DNA of 64,000 nt. It comes from CBDBEU01 sp965204565 (GTDB lineage: Bacteria; Pseudomonadota; Alphaproteobacteria; Rhizobiales; TMED25). The notes beneath the pieces were generated by a model, which did no database searches, was not told the origin of the DNA, and worked only from the letters and a program-made list of their open reading frames with translations. The stretch is from the NCBI GenBank assembly GCA_965204565.1, contig CBDBEU010000005.1, forward strand, positions 620,001 to 684,000, given 5' to 3'. This document shows positions 10,593 to 19,981 of this stretch, in pieces. The position numbers and the translations under genes were made by a program. Position 1 is the first letter of the stretch, and each line of letters starts with the position of its first letter.

Positions 10593-11567
10593 TCAGGCCG
10601 CTGCGCCGCTGACTTCTTTGGGCAGCTTGAAGGTGATTTCCTCTTCGGCGCTGATGACATTTTCGATCTTAGCGTCATAGCGCGCGGAAAATGCTTCTGC
10701 GACCTGCTGCACCAGTACTTCCGGCGCTGATGCGCCTGCGGTGATACCTACGCAACTCACCGGTCCCAGCCTTTCCCAGTCGATATCATCTGTACGCGTT
10801 ACGAGAAACGATCGCCTGCAGCCGGCGCGGCGGGCGACTTCCACTAGGCGTTGCGAGTTCGAACTGTTGGAGGCGCCGACCACAACCAATGCGTCGGCAC
10901 GCGGCGCAATTTCCTTGACCGCAGCCTGACGGTTGGTGGTGGCGTAGCAAATATCCTCTTTGTGAGGGATCGTGATGCTGGGAAAACGGCGCACAAGACG
11001 GTCAACAATTTCGCGGGTGTCGTCGACCGAAAGTGTGGTTTGGGTGGCCACAGCGAGGCGTTCGGGATCGCGGGGCACAAATGATTGAGCGTCCTCGATG
11101 GTCTCAATCAAGGTCATGGAACCGGGCGGGAGTTGCCCCATCGTGCCGTCGACCTCGGGATGTCCAAAATGACCAATCAATAGAATTTCACGTCCCGCCT
11201 GATGATGGCGCTCGGCTTCCACATGGACTTTGGAGACCAACGGGCAGGTGGCATCAACATGGAAGAAGCGACGCTTGCCTGCGGCTTCGGGCACGGATTT
11301 GGGCACGCCGTGAGCGGAAAAAATCACCGGTTGGTCAGTGTCGGGAATCTCATCGAGTTCCTCGACAAATATTGCGCCCTTGTCGCGCAATGTGCCAACG
11401 ACATAGGCATTATGTACGATTTCATGGCGCACATAGACTGGTGGTCCGTAAATGCGCAGCGCGTTCTCGACGATAAGTATCGCGCGTTCAACGCCGGCGC
11501 AAAATCCACGCGGGGCAGCCAACAAAATGGTCAGCGGAGCCATTCTTTCGTCGTTGTCGGCCTTCAT
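10593..11567 (-). CDS. ispH: 4-hydroxy-3-methylbut-2-enyl diphosphate reductase
   Basis: Last enzyme of the MEP isoprenoid pathway; a [4Fe-4S] protein that makes IPP and DMAPP. The three cluster cysteines are in [13 protein letters not shown] (C23), [12 protein letters not shown] and [16 protein letters not shown]. Other family marks are [24 protein letters not shown] and [11 protein letters not shown] chose the ATG at 11567 (MKADNDERM), giving 324 residues; a second ATG at 11543 is also possible. The frame stays open further upstream but that stretch overlaps the divergent lipoprotein gene. Confidence 0.95.
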   Translation of the reverse strand: MKADNDERMAPLTILLAAPRGFCAGVERAILIVENALRIYGPPVYVRHEIVHNAYVVGTLRDKGAIFVEELDEIPDTDQPVIFSAHGVPKSVPEAAGKRRFFHVDATCPLVSKVHVEAERHHQAGREILLIGHFGHPEVDGTMGQLPPGSMTLIETIEDAQSFVPRDPERLAVATQTTLSVDDTREIVDRLVRRFPSITIPHKEDICYATTNRQAAVKEIAPRADALVVVGASNSSNSQRLVEVARRAGCRRSFLVTRTDDIDWERLGPVSCVGITAGASAPEVLVQQVAEAFSARYDAKIENVISAEEEITFKLPKEVSGAAA

Positions 11568-11772
11568 GTAGCCACGCCGCTCCTTGCTGCGGTGAGTTGC
11601 CTTGTTATAGAGTCCTGCCGGTAGAGACCGGTGCCTTATGTGCGACCGGTTCTTGCGGCATGAAGGGCCCCTGTCAAGCATTTCACGATGTGTCCGTGAT
11701 CTTGAGGCAATGCGCGGTGCCTGACACATGGAACAACAATTCCGAGTCTTTGGTATGCACCTGAATAAAAAA

Positions 11773-12351
11773 ATGAAACGGTTGTCGGCCCGTGCTTGCG
11801 GTTGCCTGATGATAGCACTGCTGGCTTCGCCGCTGCTCTTTTTGCAGGCGTGCCAGACCATTACGATGACTGATCTCAATCCGTTTGGCGGCGGTTCCGA
11901 GGTCCAACCGTGTCCCACCGCTGCCGCGCTCGCCGATGCTGTGGCCATTACCGAGTTTGGACGCGGCAATACCCGCGATCAGGGCAACATCATTTACAGC
12001 GCGCGCATCGAAGGTTCGATCTATGAGTGCGAGGTCGTCGGATCCCAGGTTCGCGGCAGGCTCGGAATTGCCGGTACGTTGAACTTGGGACGCAAGGGCA
12101 AGGCCGGTCCGGTGACGCTGCCGATATTCATTGCGCTGACCAAGGGCGACACGCAAGTGGTCTCCAAGCGATTCGATACTGTGGAGGTCACGGTCGAGCG
12201 CGGAGCGACGACAGCGCAATTTGAGAAGGCGATCCCGGACTACACGTTCAATCTGGTAAACGGCGAGAGTACTACCGGTTATGAAGTCTTGACCGGGTTC
12301 AACCTCACGCCAGAACAGGTTGAGTACAATCGTAGGTCTTTTGGCGGATAG
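11773..12351 (+). CDS. Predicted lipoprotein
   Basis: A small exported protein with a clear lipoprotein signal: [27 protein letters not shown] ends in a lipobox with the acylated cysteine followed by Q. The mature part is about 165 residues with [18 protein letters not shown] and a C-terminal [14 protein letters not shown] do not recognise a named family beyond a general resemblance to short alphaproteobacterial outer-membrane or periplasmic lipoproteins. The start is uncertain: ATGs at 11728, 11755 and 11773 are in frame, and 11773 gives the most usual signal-peptide n-region. It is divergent from ispH and stands alone upstream of the gcv operon. Confidence 0.75.
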   Translation: MKRLSARACGCLMIALLASPLLFLQACQTITMTDLNPFGGGSEVQPCPTAAALADAVAITEFGRGNTRDQGNIIYSARIEGSIYECEVVGSQVRGRLGIAGTLNLGRKGKAGPVTLPIFIALTKGDTQVVSKRFDTVEVTVERGATTAQFEKAIPDYTFNLVNGESTTGYEVLTGFNLTPEQVEYNRRSFGG

Positions 12352-12412
12352 CCGGACAGCAAAGAGCGTGTTGCGCTGCCTGACCGTGCCCGCATTTCCG
12401 CGTCACAAAATT

Positions 12413-12442
12413 CTGTCAATCGCGCTGGCCATCTTTTATAGT
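12413..12442 (+). promoter_or_regulatory. Putative sigma-70 promoter for the gcv operon
   Basis: A CTGTCA box (12413-12418) and a TATAGT box (12437-12442) are separated by 18 bases. Transcription from here would give a leader of about 170 bases before gcvT, longer than needed for a ribosome binding site. The prediction rests only on similarity to the consensus. Confidence 0.35.
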
Positions 12443-12617
12443 TGCTAGCGTTTGTGTTGCCGAACCGGCGCGGATCGGGTGTGTTTTCGATAGAGTGCGC
12501 TGGCACTTTTGTTGGTAGTATGGACTCTGGCGTCAGGGGCAAAAGAAGTGTCTCATGTTCCCTTGGTGGAGGGGGGGTATCGCCTCGGGACAGGCTTGAT
12601 ATGTCATTGGAGAAACC

Positions 12618-13787
12618 ATGGCGTCTAACCGTTCCAAGGAAGAACAGGATACTTCGCTGAAGCGAACTGCTTTGCATCAATTGCATGTGGAGTTGGGCGC
12701 GAAGATGGTTCCCTTTGCCGGTTATGAGATGCCGGTTCAGTACCCCGCAGGGGTGCTGAAAGAGCATCGCCATACGCGCCATGCGGCCGGGCTGTTCGAT
12801 GTTTCTCACATGGGACAGGCCTTTGTGTGCGGACCGGATCATGAGAGTGTCGCCGCCGCGCTTGAAGCATTGGTGCCGGGCGAGATAGCCGGCCTTGGAC
12901 TGGGAAGCGTGCGCTACACCGTGCTGCTGAGCGATGAGGGCGGTATTATCGATGATCTGATGGTGGCGCGCTCGGTGTCACACGATGATGACGGTATACT
13001 GTTGATCGTGGTCAATGCTGCGCGCAAGGAAGAAGACTATCGCCACATTGCCGCGCGTCTGCCGGATGGCCTGACCTTGGCACCGGCGCGCGAGCGGGCG
13101 CTGATTGCATTGCAGGGCCCTCAGGCGGCTGAGGTGCTGTCACGTCATTGCACACAGGCCGGCGAGCTTGATTTCATGACCGCGACGAGTGCCAGTTTCG
13201 ATGATATCGACTTCCATGTCAGCCGCACCGGCTACAGTGGCGAGGATGGGTTCGAGATATCGGTCGATGCGAATTTGGCCGAAACGGTAGCACGTACGCT
13301 GCTGGCTGAGAGCGAAGTCGAAGCTGTGGGTCTGGGCGCCCGCGATACGCTGCGCATGGAGGCAGGATTGTGTCTTTATGGCAATGATATTGATGAAACA
13401 ACCAGCCCGATCGAGGCCGATCTTGGCTGGGTGGTGTCGCGCCGCAGGCGGGAGCAGGGCGGATTTCCGGGAGCCGAGCGCATACTTTCGCAGTTTTCCG
13501 AAGGACCGTCGCGCCGACGGGTTGGCTTGCTGCCGACAGGACGGGCGCCTGCACGCGCCGGCGCGCGCATTTTGATCGAAGGACGCGAGATCGGAACCGT
13601 CACGAGCGGCGGGTTCGGGCCAACAGTCAATGGGCCGATCGCCATGGGCTATATGGAGACAGGTGCGGCCGTCTCAGGAACCGAGGTGCAGCTTTTGATC
13701 AGAGGCAAGCCGCGCCAGGCAGTGGTGGCGCCGCTGCCGCTGGTGCCGCATCGATACTTCAAGCGCACAACAAAGATGGGGAGTTGA
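12618..13787 (+). CDS. gcvT: Aminomethyltransferase, glycine cleavage system T protein
   Basis: Transfers the methylene group from the aminomethyl-lipoyl H protein to tetrahydrofolate, releasing ammonia. The 389-residue protein shows the family marks TALHQLHVELGAKMVPFAGYEMPVQY (residues about 14-39), LFDVSHMGQ, GYSGEDGFEIS, and the C-terminal GTVTSGGFGPTVNGPIAMGY. An upstream TTGGAGAAACC gives a good ribosome binding site. gcvH starts on the base after its stop codon, the first of four packed gcv genes. Overlapping short frames upstream at 12442 look spurious. Confidence 0.95.
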   Translation: MASNRSKEEQDTSLKRTALHQLHVELGAKMVPFAGYEMPVQYPAGVLKEHRHTRHAAGLFDVSHMGQAFVCGPDHESVAAALEALVPGEIAGLGLGSVRYTVLLSDEGGIIDDLMVARSVSHDDDGILLIVVNAARKEEDYRHIAARLPDGLTLAPARERALIALQGPQAAEVLSRHCTQAGELDFMTATSASFDDIDFHVSRTGYSGEDGFEISVDANLAETVARTLLAESEVEAVGLGARDTLRMEAGLCLYGNDIDETTSPIEADLGWVVSRRRREQGGFPGAERILSQFSEGPSRRRVGLLPTGRAPARAGARILIEGREIGTVTSGGFGPTVNGPIAMGYMETGAAVSGTEVQLLIRGKPRQAVVAPLPLVPHRYFKRTTKMGS

Positions 13788-14165
13788 ATGGCAACGCTAC
13801 GCTTCACTGAAGACCATGAATATATCCGCGTGGACGGGGATATCGGCACAATTGGCATCACCAACTACGCTCAGGAGCAACTTGGCGATGTGGTGTATGT
13901 CGAACTGCCGGCGGTTGGCGCGACATTGGCCAAGGGCGACGAGGCAGCGGTGGTTGAATCGGTCAAGGCGGCTGGTGAGATTCTGGCGCCGGTCTCGGGC
14001 GAGGTGATTGAGGTCAACGGCATCCTGGAGGAGACCCCAGCAAAAGTGAACGAAGACTCGCTGGGCGATGGATGGGTCCTGAAAATCAAGCTCGCCGATA
14101 ATGCCGATCTTGAGGTGATGATGGACGAGGTTGCCTATGCCGCCTTTATCAAGGATCTTGACTGA
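13788..14165 (+). CDS. gcvH: Glycine cleavage system H protein
   Basis: Small lipoyl carrier protein that shuttles the aminomethyl group between P, T and L proteins. The lipoylated lysine is K60 in VVESVKAAGEI. The 125-residue length and the N-terminal RFTEDHEYIRV are standard. It begins immediately after the gcvT stop, and its own stop overlaps the gcvPA start (TGATG, sharing base 14165). Confidence 0.96.
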   Translation: MATLRFTEDHEYIRVDGDIGTIGITNYAQEQLGDVVYVELPAVGATLAKGDEAAVVESVKAAGEILAPVSGEVIEVNGILEETPAKVNEDSLGDGWVLKIKLADNADLEVMMDEVAYAAFIKDLD

Positions 14166-15508
14166 TGCGCTATCTGCCGCATGATCAGGTAGAGCGCCGC
14201 AACATGTTGGCTGAGATCGGGATTGGCTCGGTCGACGAATTGTTTTCCGATATCCCTGCCGCGGTGCGGCTTGATGGAACTCTTGATCTTCCCTCACATA
14301 TGGGCGAGTTGGAAGTGGAGCGCCGGCTGGGCGCAATGGCCGGGCACAATGTGTCGGCTGGCAGCGCACCGTTCTTTGTCGGCGCCGGGGCCTACCGCCA
14401 TCATGTGCCGGCAAGTGTAGATCATCTGATCCAGCGGTCTGAGTTCCTGACCTCCTACACGCCCTATCAGCCTGAGGTGAGCCAGGGAACGCTGCAGGTA
14501 TTGTTTGAATTCCAGGCCCAGATCGCCACACTGACAGGCATGGAGGTCGCCAATGCCTCCATGTATGACGGCTCGACCGGTGCGGGCGAAGCGGTCTTGA
14601 TGGCGCATCGCCTGACCCGGCGGAACAAGTCGGTCCTGGCGCATGGAATTCATCCGCACTATCGCGAGGTGATCGGCAATCTGTTGCGCGTTTCCGATCA
14701 TGAGCTGGTTGCGCTCGCGGCCGCGCCGGGAGATCTCGGTAATGTCGTTGACGAGATCGATGCCGATACAGCCTGCGTTGTGGTTCAAACTCCCGACTTT
14801 TATGGCCGGCTGCATGATCTGGCATCGATTGCGGTGGCGGCTCATGAGGCTGGTGCATTGCTGGTGGCGGTGTTCACCGAGGCGTTGGCGTTGGGTGCAA
14901 TCATGCCTCCAGGCGAGATGGGCGCTGATATTGTCGCCGGTGAGGGCCAGTCGCTCGGCAATGCGCTGTCGTTTGGCGGTCCCTATGTTGGTCTGTTCGC
15001 CGCTCGCATGAAACATGTGCGCCAGCTTCCGGGACGGCTGGCGGGTGAAACGGTGGATGCCGAGGGCAGGCGGGGTTTTGTGCTGACGCTGTCCACCCGC
15101 GAGCAGCATATTCGCCGCGAAAAGGCGACCAGCAACATCTGCACTAATTCAGGGCTGTGTGCTCTGGCTTTTTCGATCCACCTGTCGTTGTTGGGCGAGG
15201 CCGGTTTGAGGAAGCTTGCCGCGCTCAACCATGCCAACGCCGTTCAACTGGCGGATAGGCTTGCAGCGCTCAGGGGTGTTGAGTTGATCAATGACAGCTT
15301 CTTCAACGAGTTCACCTTGAAGCTGCCGATACCGGCGGCCGATGCGGTTGAGTCGCTGGCTGACAAGGGGGTGCTGGGCGGCGTGCCGGTCTCACGCCTG
15401 GAGCCTGAACGCGGCGAGCTTGCCCATCATCTGATTGTTGCAGCGACAGAGACCAATGCCGATGCCGATATGGATGCCTATGTCGACGCCATGAAAGGCA
15501 TCCTGTGA
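14165..15508 (+). CDS. gcvPA: Glycine dehydrogenase (decarboxylating) subunit 1
   Basis: One half of the split P protein; with GcvPB it decarboxylates glycine on PLP and passes the aminomethyl group to GcvH. At 447 residues it is the usual length of the N-terminal-type subunit. Visible family marks are MRYLPHD at the start, FFVGAGAYRHHVPA, SYTPYQPEVSQGTLQ, and ATSNICTNSGLCAL. Its stop overlaps the gcvPB start. The two-subunit form replaces the single long GcvP found in many other proteobacteria. Confidence 0.95.
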   Translation: MRYLPHDQVERRNMLAEIGIGSVDELFSDIPAAVRLDGTLDLPSHMGELEVERRLGAMAGHNVSAGSAPFFVGAGAYRHHVPASVDHLIQRSEFLTSYTPYQPEVSQGTLQVLFEFQAQIATLTGMEVANASMYDGSTGAGEAVLMAHRLTRRNKSVLAHGIHPHYREVIGNLLRVSDHELVALAAAPGDLGNVVDEIDADTACVVVQTPDFYGRLHDLASIAVAAHEAGALLVAVFTEALALGAIMPPGEMGADIVAGEGQSLGNALSFGGPYVGLFAARMKHVRQLPGRLAGETVDAEGRRGFVLTLSTREQHIRREKATSNICTNSGLCALAFSIHLSLLGEAGLRKLAALNHANAVQLADRLAALRGVELINDSFFNEFTLKLPIPAADAVESLADKGVLGGVPVSRLEPERGELAHHLIVAATETNADADMDAYVDAMKGIL

Positions 15509-17073
15509 TGCTGAACCGCAAGGGCAGGAATAGCCAAGGGGGAAGCGGGGAGCCGGTGGAAATTTCAACGGCGACGGGCAATCGCGGCCTTCAGGTCGAA
15601 GAAGCGCTGATTTTTGAGATCGGTACGGCTGAAGCATCCGGTGTCGATCTGCCCGATCCACCGGTGCATGATTCAAGGCTTGGCGGCCTTGAGCGCAGTC
15701 AGCCGATCGGGATTCCCGGCCTGTCGGAGCCTGAAGCGCTGCGCCACTATGTCCGGCTTAGCCAAAAGAACTATGCGATCGATCTGGGGCTCTATCCGCT
15801 GGGCTCATGCACGATGAAGCACAATCCGCGCCTCAATGAGAAGATGGCGCGGCTAGCGGGGTTTGCCGACATTCATCCGCTACAGCCGGTATCGACGGTT
15901 CAAGGTGCGCTTGAGCTGATCGACACGCTTGGCAAATGGCTGGCTGAGATCACCGGAGCCGACGCTGTGGCGATGTCACCCAAGGCTGGCGCCCATGGCG
16001 AGTTGTGCGGCATGATGGCAATCCGCGCCGCGCACGAATCCGCCGGAAATGGCGCGCAACGCCGCAAGGTGCTGGTACCGGAATGTGCCCATGGCACCAA
16101 CCCTGCTACCGCGTCATTGCTGGGCTATTCGGTGGTTGATGTCGAAGCGCGCGAGGACGGCACGGTTGCGGCGGAGGCGGTGCAAGACAAGCTTGACGAC
16201 AATGTGGCGGCGATCATGTTGACCAATCCGAATACCTGCGGCCTGTTTGAGTGCGATGTGCTTGAAATCGCCCAGGCGGTGCATGATGCAGGTGCCTATT
16301 TCTATTGCGACGGCGCCAATCTGAACGCCCTTGTCGGCAAGGCGCGGGCCATCGATCTGGGCGTCGATGCGATGCACATCAATCTGCACAAAACGTTCTC
16401 AACGCCCCATGGAGGCGGCGGGCCGGGTGCTGGCCCGACGGTGTTTTCAGCCGCTCTTGCGCCATTCGCGCCCTTGCCATTCGTGCGGAAGGCCGATGGC
16501 GTGCTTGAACTTGTCGAGCACGAGAATGATGCCGGGGGTGCCGAGCCATTCGGGCGCATGACGGCGTTTCACGGACAGATGGGCATGTTCGTGCGCGCGC
16601 TCTCCTTCATGATGAGCCATGGTGCGGACGGGCTCAGGCAGGTGGCCGAGGATGCCGTGCTCAACGCCAATTATCTGCGTGTCGGTCTGCGCGATGCCAT
16701 GAGCCAGCCCTTTGGCGATCGCATCTGCATGCACGAGGTTCTGTTTGACGATCAGTTCCTGAAAGATACCGGTGTGGCGACGCTCGATTTTGCCAAGGCG
16801 ATGATTGATGAAGGCTATCACCCGATGACGATGTATTTTCCGCTGGTCGCCCATGGCGCCATGTTGATCGAGCCGACGGAGTCAGAGTCCAAGCAGGAAC
16901 TCGACCGTTTCATCGAGATGATGCGGGCGTTGATCGAACGCGCGAAATCAGGTGATGCGGAAAGCTTTGCAGGCGCGCCATATCTTGCGCCGCGACGCCG
17001 TCTTGACGAGACACAGGCGGCGCGCGAGCCGCGTCTGGTATGGAGCCCGGAAGAAGCTGGAACCGCTTCGTAA
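15505..17073 (+). CDS. gcvPB: Glycine dehydrogenase (decarboxylating) subunit 2
   Basis: The PLP-bearing half of the split P protein. The PLP lysine is in HINLHKTFSTPHGGGGPG (about residue 296), with LGLYPLGSCTMKHNP, SPKAGAHGELCGM and YCDGANLNAL earlier. The 522-residue length is normal. The start is either GTG 15505 or the adjacent ATG 15508; both overlap the end of gcvPA. The gcv genes run without gaps, so stoichiometric co-translation is likely. No gcvL (lipoamide dehydrogenase) lies nearby; the cell would use the copy from another complex. Confidence 0.95.
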   Translation: MMLNRKGRNSQGGSGEPVEISTATGNRGLQVEEALIFEIGTAEASGVDLPDPPVHDSRLGGLERSQPIGIPGLSEPEALRHYVRLSQKNYAIDLGLYPLGSCTMKHNPRLNEKMARLAGFADIHPLQPVSTVQGALELIDTLGKWLAEITGADAVAMSPKAGAHGELCGMMAIRAAHESAGNGAQRRKVLVPECAHGTNPATASLLGYSVVDVEAREDGTVAAEAVQDKLDDNVAAIMLTNPNTCGLFECDVLEIAQAVHDAGAYFYCDGANLNALVGKARAIDLGVDAMHINLHKTFSTPHGGGGPGAGPTVFSAALAPFAPLPFVRKADGVLELVEHENDAGGAEPFGRMTAFHGQMGMFVRALSFMMSHGADGLRQVAEDAVLNANYLRVGLRDAMSQPFGDRICMHEVLFDDQFLKDTGVATLDFAKAMIDEGYHPMTMYFPLVAHGAMLIEPTESESKQELDRFIEMMRALIERAKSGDAESFAGAPYLAPRRRLDETQAAREPRLVWSPEEAGTAS

Positions 17074-17098
17074 GCTGGAAGTGGAACGCCCTGGGTTC

Positions 17099-17794
17099 TC
17101 AGAATTTTTCGACCCACGGCCTGAGCGCCACTTCAAATGTCCAGGCGCTGCGGTCTTGGTTTGCGACCTGCCAGTAGGTCTTGGCGATCGCATCGGGATC
17201 GAGCATGGAGTCGGGGTTGTCGGCTGGATCGGTGCGGTCCGGATTGCGGATCGCGCCATCGATGACGAAATGGGCGACGTGGATGTTCTGTGGCTGGAGT
17301 TCGCGGGCAAGGGATTGGGCAAGGCCGCGCAATGCAAACTTACCCATGGCGAAGGGGGCGGAATTTGGATAGCCCTTGACGCTGGCAGACGCACCGGTGA
17401 ACAGGATCGTGCCGCTTCGCGCGCTCAACATGCGCGTTGCCGCCTGCTGGGCAACCAGAAAGGCGCCATAGGCCGATCCCATCAGTGCGCCTTTGACAGC
17501 CTCGGGATCGAGTTCGGCGATGGGGCCGCGGGCGCGGGCGCTGGCGTTGTAGACGACGATGTCAGGGGCGCCGAATAAATCATCGGTTTGATCAAACAAT
17601 GCCATCACATCGCCGGGCACCGTGGCATCACAACCGAGCGCCTTTGCGCCGGTTTCGGATGACAAAGCTTTGAGCTTGGCAGTGTCGCGTGCGGCCAGCG
17701 CGAGTTTCACCCCATTGGCGGCAAACAGGCGCGCCAAGGATGCGGAAAGACCGCTTCCGGACCCGACGATGACGGCAGTTCTGGGATCGTTCAT
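17099..17794 (-). CDS. Short-chain dehydrogenase/reductase with altered active site
   Basis: An SDR-fold protein of 231 residues. The nucleotide-binding loop reads VGSGSGLSASLA instead of the usual TGxxxGIG, followed by the NNAG-like YNASA. The catalytic serine is in FTGASAS, but the YxxxK motif appears as FAMGK, with Phe in place of the catalytic Tyr while the Lys is kept. Members of this subgroup with QSLARELxPxxIHVAHxVIDGAI often lack the Tyr, so this may be a feature of the subfamily. Substrate unknown. It lies on the minus strand just downstream of the ATP synthase b gene and converges with gcvPB. Confidence 0.8.
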   Translation of the reverse strand: MNDPRTAVIVGSGSGLSASLARLFAANGVKLALAARDTAKLKALSSETGAKALGCDATVPGDVMALFDQTDDLFGAPDIVVYNASARARGPIAELDPEAVKGALMGSAYGAFLVAQQAATRMLSARSGTILFTGASASVKGYPNSAPFAMGKFALRGLAQSLARELQPQNIHVAHFVIDGAIRNPDRTDPADNPDSMLDPDAIAKTYWQVANQDRSAWTFEVALRPWVEKF

Positions 17795-17854
17795 GGTGCT
17801 CGTCCGATTTGTTGACGGCCCGCAGATTTCTCGGGCACAAAGGTAAATGGGCCC

Positions 17855-18340
17855 CTAGTTCAACTCTTCGCGCACAGCCTCTATACCATCGTCGATCAGG
17901 CTCTTGGCCTTGGCGGAAGATATCTCGTCGGCCAGCAATCGGTCGGCTGCGGCGATTGCCACATCAGCGGCCAGTTTGCGCACTTCGGTAATCGCTTCGG
18001 CTTCAGCGCGGGCAATCTTGTGTTCAGCCATGCGGCGGTGGCGCTCCAGCGATTCTTTCAGCTGAGCCTCGGATTCACGTGCAAATACCGCAGCGTCTTC
18101 GCGCGCTTGGGCAATGATGCTGTTTGCCTCCTTGGAGGCGTCATTCTGTTTGCGCTGATATTCGGCGAGCAGAGCCTGGGCTTCCTCGCGCAGACGCCGC
18201 GCTTCGTTGAGCTCGTTGCGAATGTGGGCGGCACGATCGTCGAGTGCCTTGGTGATCATCGACGGCACTTTGAGATAGAGCGCCAGGGCCACAAAAAGGA
18301 AGAAGCCGACGGCGACCCAGGTTTCGGGGTTTTCGAACAT
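17855..18340 (-). CDS. atpF: ATP synthase Fo subunit b
   Basis: Peripheral stalk subunit that links the membrane a/c rotor-stator to F1. One N-terminal membrane helix (WVAVGFFLFVALALYLKV, residues 8-25) is followed by a long charged coiled coil rich in Ala, Glu and Arg, typical of b subunits. The 161-residue length is standard. It lies 10 bases downstream of the b' gene, last in the Fo operon, with an SDR gene 60 bases further on the same strand. Confidence 0.93.
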   Translation of the reverse strand: MFENPETWVAVGFFLFVALALYLKVPSMITKALDDRAAHIRNELNEARRLREEAQALLAEYQRKQNDASKEANSIIAQAREDAAVFARESEAQLKESLERHRRMAEHKIARAEAEAITEVRKLAADVAIAAADRLLADEISSAKAKSLIDDGIEAVREELN

Positions 18341-18350
18341 AAGCGCTTCT

Positions 18351-18836
18351 TCAGCCCTTCATTGTGGCCGACACCGCGTCGGTGATCTTCTTCTTGGCGA
18401 TTCGCCCACCGACTAGTTGTTGGACGATTGCCTCTGTGAGGTCGCTGGCAACGGCGGAGAGTTCGCCAAGCGCTGCATCCTTGGCGCTGGCAATGGTGCG
18501 CTCTGCCTCGGCAGCCTTTTCCGTCGCCGCCGCGTCGACTTTCGACCGCTCGGCTTCTATCTCCTCGGCCAATTTTTCACGATTGGCGCGGGCAATATCG
18601 TGGGCGCTGGCACGGGCCTTGGCAAGGGCTGCTTCGTAGGCTGCAACAGCAGCTTCGGATTCCGACTTGGAGCGCTCGGCTTCATCGAGGTCGCTGGCAA
18701 TGCGATCGCGCCGTTCCTCAATGACCGTGGCGATACGCGGTAACGCAAACCGAGCCATCATCAGATAGAGCACGATAAAACTGATCGCCAGCCAGACAAG
18801 CTGAGGAATGTAAGTGGAAAAATCCAATTGGGGCAT
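18351..18836 (-). CDS. atpG: ATP synthase Fo subunit b'
   Basis: Second, diverged peripheral stalk subunit typical of alphaproteobacteria and photosynthetic bacteria; it pairs with subunit b as a heterodimer. The N-terminal MPQLDFSTYIPQLVWLAISFIVLYLMMARFALPRI gives the membrane helix, and the rest is a coiled coil. It is called b' because it directly follows subunit c and begins with the MPQLDFxTY...QLVW pattern. The symbol atpG is used for b' in rhizobial annotation and should not be confused with the F1 gamma gene. Confidence 0.92.
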   Translation of the reverse strand: MPQLDFSTYIPQLVWLAISFIVLYLMMARFALPRIATVIEERRDRIASDLDEAERSKSESEAAVAAYEAALAKARASAHDIARANREKLAEEIEAERSKVDAAATEKAAEAERTIASAKDAALGELSAVASDLTEAIVQQLVGGRIAKKKITDAVSATMKG

Positions 18837-18891
18837 TATGTCACCCTCGGAAGGGCCGGATCCGGCTCAAAGCCTGTTCTCGGCCGGCTTG

Positions 18892-19119
18892 TCAGATGAC
18901 GAACAGCAGGATCAGTGCCACAACCAAGCCAAACAGGCCGGTCGCTTCGGCCAACGCAAATCCGAGCAGCAGATTTGCGAACTGCCCCTGGGCGGCGGCA
19001 GGATTGCGCAGCGCACCGGAGAGATAGTTGCCGAAAATGTTGCCGATGCCGACGCCGGCTCCGGCAAGGGCAATGGTGGCGAGACCTGCGCCGATCAGCT
19101 TTGCAGCTTCTGGTTCCAT
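18892..19119 (-). CDS. atpE: ATP synthase Fo subunit c
   Basis: Proteolipid that forms the rotor ring. Two membrane helices are joined by the polar loop ALRNPAAAQ, and the proton-carrying glutamate is E58 in GFALAEATGLFG. The 75-residue length is exact for the family. A strong ribosome binding site (AAGGAGA) lies seven bases before the ATG, in keeping with the high copy number needed. Confidence 0.96.
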   Translation of the reverse strand: MEPEAAKLIGAGLATIALAGAGVGIGNIFGNYLSGALRNPAAAQGQFANLLLGFALAEATGLFGLVVALILLFVI

Positions 19120-19162
19120 AATGAATTCTCCTTCGTGGATTGGTTTTTACGACGCGGTCTGG

Positions 19163-19969
19163 TCAGTGCATATGCAGCGCGTCGTTCAGATAAATGCAGG
19201 TGAGGATCGCGAACACATAGGCCTGGAGGAAGGCAATCAGAACCTCAAGGCCGGTGAAGGCGACAATGAATGCGAGCGGCGCCCAGCCACCGATGACGCC
19301 CATTCCAACAACAAAACCGGCGAAAACCTTGAGCATGGTATGGCCGGCCATCATGTTGGCGAACAGGCGAACCGACAGGCTGATCGGCCTGGTGAGATAG
19401 GAAATCACCTCGATCACCACGAGCAATGGTACCAGTGCTGCCGGAATGCCGGAGGGGACGAAAAACTTGAGAAATCCGATGCCGTGCTTGATGAAGCCGA
19501 TGGCGGTGACGCCGAGAAACACCACCGCGGCAAGAGCAAAGGTCACCGCAATGTGGCTGGTCACGGTGAATGAATAGGGGATCATGCCCAAGAGGTTGCA
19601 GGCGAGCACGAACATGAACAGCGTGAACACAAAGGGGAAATACTTCTGTCCGCTGTCGCCGACATTCTCGCGCACCATCTTGGCGACGAATTCGTAGGAA
19701 AGCTCAGCCATCGACTGAAAACGGCCGGGAACCATTGCCCTGCCGCCAATCGAAAAGATCGTGAAAGCGGCGACCAGAGTGATGGCAATGACCATGAAAA
19801 GGGAAGAATTGGTGAAGGACACATCGACGCCGAACAGCTGAATATCGACCAACCGGACGATCTCGAACTGATGCATCGGATCGAAGGCGCCATGGGATGC
19901 TGGTTCGCCATGTGCCGCTTCTTCGGCATGCGCTTCAAGCAGCGCCAGTTTGATTCCGTCAGCCGCCAC
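19163..19969 (-). CDS. atpB: ATP synthase Fo subunit a
   Basis: Membrane stator subunit carrying the proton half-channels. The essential arginine is in SLSVRLFANMMAGH, and the C-terminal FTGLEVLIAFLQAYVFAILTCIYLNDA is typical. Several membrane helices are visible. The start is a GTG at 19969 preceded by GGAGACGCC; the resulting 268-residue protein has a short His/Glu-rich N-terminal extension (residues 13-30) compared with ordinary rhizobial members, and an internal ATG at MHQFEIV could be an alternative start. Confidence 0.94.
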   Translation of the reverse strand: MAADGIKLALLEAHAEEAAHGEPASHGAFDPMHQFEIVRLVDIQLFGVDVSFTNSSLFMVIAITLVAAFTIFSIGGRAMVPGRFQSMAELSYEFVAKMVRENVGDSGQKYFPFVFTLFMFVLACNLLGMIPYSFTVTSHIAVTFALAAVVFLGVTAIGFIKHGIGFLKFFVPSGIPAALVPLLVVIEVISYLTRPISLSVRLFANMMAGHTMLKVFAGFVVGMGVIGGWAPLAFIVAFTGLEVLIAFLQAYVFAILTCIYLNDALHMH

Positions 19970-19981
19970 GCGGCGTCTCCT

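Noticed and set aside
12442..12660. Small open frame of 72 codons upstream of gcvT
   Set aside because: It overlaps the gcvT start, has no ribosome binding site or family match, and lies in the presumed leader.
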